Source of the DNA: Serratia sp. DD3
GTDB taxonomy: Bacteria; Pseudomonadota; Gammaproteobacteria; Enterobacterales; Enterobacteriaceae
Reading direction: 5' to 3'
Assembly (NCBI RefSeq): GCF_000496755.2
Contig: NZ_AYKS02000054.1
Location: forward strand, 1 to 6,865
Length of the DNA: 6,865 bases
A program made the translations under genes and the position numbers. The notes under the pieces were generated by a model, which saw only the letters and a list, made by a program, of their open reading frames with translations, did not search any database and was not told the origin of the DNA. Below, in pieces: positions 6,507 through 6,865 of the stretch. Numbering within the stretch: the first letter of the stretch is position 1; each line of letters opens with the position of its first letter.

Positions 6507-6865
6507 ATGAAAGCTCTTGGTAATAAATTCAAGTACGCCACTATCGTGTCATTAATGTTAGCCAGCGGATGGTGTTCTTTACCAGCTTCTGCGCAGGAGG
6601 GACTCTCTGGTGGGCATAACAATACGGTGTCTACGGTGTTAGATGCCAATGGGCAGACCGCTGGTTCAGGGACCATTGCAAACGGTTATCGTCCTGTCGG
6701 AGAGGTTGTGCCGGAGTTGTCGCAAATTGTCTTCTACTATCCTGAAGGTAAACTTCCTGCGACGGTTTATGTGGATCGTCAACTGCAATCGGTACTATTG
6801 CCTGGCGAGTATACGGTCTTTTGTGTTGTCCCTGGTGGGCACGCCATTGAGTCCTACTTCCAGGA
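6507..6865 (+). CDS. Exported envelope protein, probable OmpA-family partner (3' end off window)
   Basis: ATG at 6507 with GGAG at good spacing opens a frame that runs to the window edge, giving 119 codons. Residues 1-29 form a signal peptide: basic MKALGNKFK, hydrophobic core ATIVSLMLAS, and cleavage most likely after ASA-29, before QEG. The cysteine at 23 is not in a lipobox, so signal peptidase I is expected. The mature part has a polar N-terminus, then GYRPVGEVVPELSQIVFYY, TVYVDRQLQSVLLPGEYT and a VPGGHAIESYF strand. This pattern of a V-Y-V-D strand and a PGxH turn resembles small DUF2846-like modules and, from memory, the N-terminal region of OmpA-family proteins encoded beside large type I adhesins. 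The peptidoglycan-binding OmpA domain would lie past the edge and cannot be checked. It follows the adhesin gene on the same strand but behind a terminator. Export is sure; the family is moderately likely. Confidence 0.7.
   Translation, partial: MKALGNKFKYATIVSLMLASGWCSLPASAQEGLSGGHNNTVSTVLDANGQTAGSGTIANGYRPVGEVVPELSQIVFYYPEGKLPATVYVDRQLQSVLLPGEYTVFCVVPGGHAIESYFQ

Noticed and set aside
6564..6578. Lipoprotein signal around Cys-23 of the downstream protein
   Set aside because: The preceding residues ASGW do not fit a lipobox, while a classical ASA cleavage site follows six residues later.

Overview
The window holds the 3' part of one giant, highly repetitive surface-protein gene and the 5' part of a second gene on the same strand. 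The protein type, the balanced base composition, the E. coli-like Shine-Dalgarno sequence and the terminator suggest a gammaproteobacterium, probably an enterobacterium such as a Yersinia or Serratia relative. That assignment is an inference from general likeness; no taxonomic marker is present.

Layout. Bases 2-6358 encode the last 2118 residues of a BapA/LapA/SiiE-like adhesin of the type I secretion class. The reading frame is open at the left edge, so its start and N-terminal retention region lie upstream. In order the segment shows: a stalk of bacterial Ig-like domains, namely a partial one, nine full ones of one type (140-2971) and three of other types (2972-3979); a region with six Asp-rich DxDxDGxxD calcium loops at regular spacing, which looks like an FG-GAP/VCBS beta-propeller (3980-5221); a beta-rich segment resembling the ASPIC/UnbV domain (5222-5512); sparse RTX-like glycine/aspartate repeats (5648-6007); and a C-terminal type I secretion target domain (6008-6355). 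A rho-independent terminator follows at 6373-6402.

The most striking feature of the DNA is a higher-order repeat. Five Ig domains form a 1563-base (521-codon) unit, and the 756 bases at the left edge recur 1563 bases downstream with one synonymous difference. Past a sharp breakpoint at 2319/2320 the register continues into an older, diverged copy. Two G homopolymers (7 and 8 bases) lie in the C-terminal half, where a one-base slip in either direction would quickly end translation and remove the secretion signal.

After a gap of about 100 bases, a second gene starts at 6507. It encodes an exported protein with a clear signal peptide, cut by the window edge. It resembles the N-terminal part of periplasmic or outer-membrane OmpA-family proteins that accompany such adhesins; the OmpA domain itself is not in view. 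The likely joint picture is a secreted, calcium-stiffened filament with a propeller-bearing distal end, plus an envelope partner. The ABC transporter, membrane-fusion protein and TolC-like pore expected for secretion are not in this window. The protein classes are known ones. The novelty here is in the repeat structure, the tip architecture and the possible switch tracts, not in an evidently new system.
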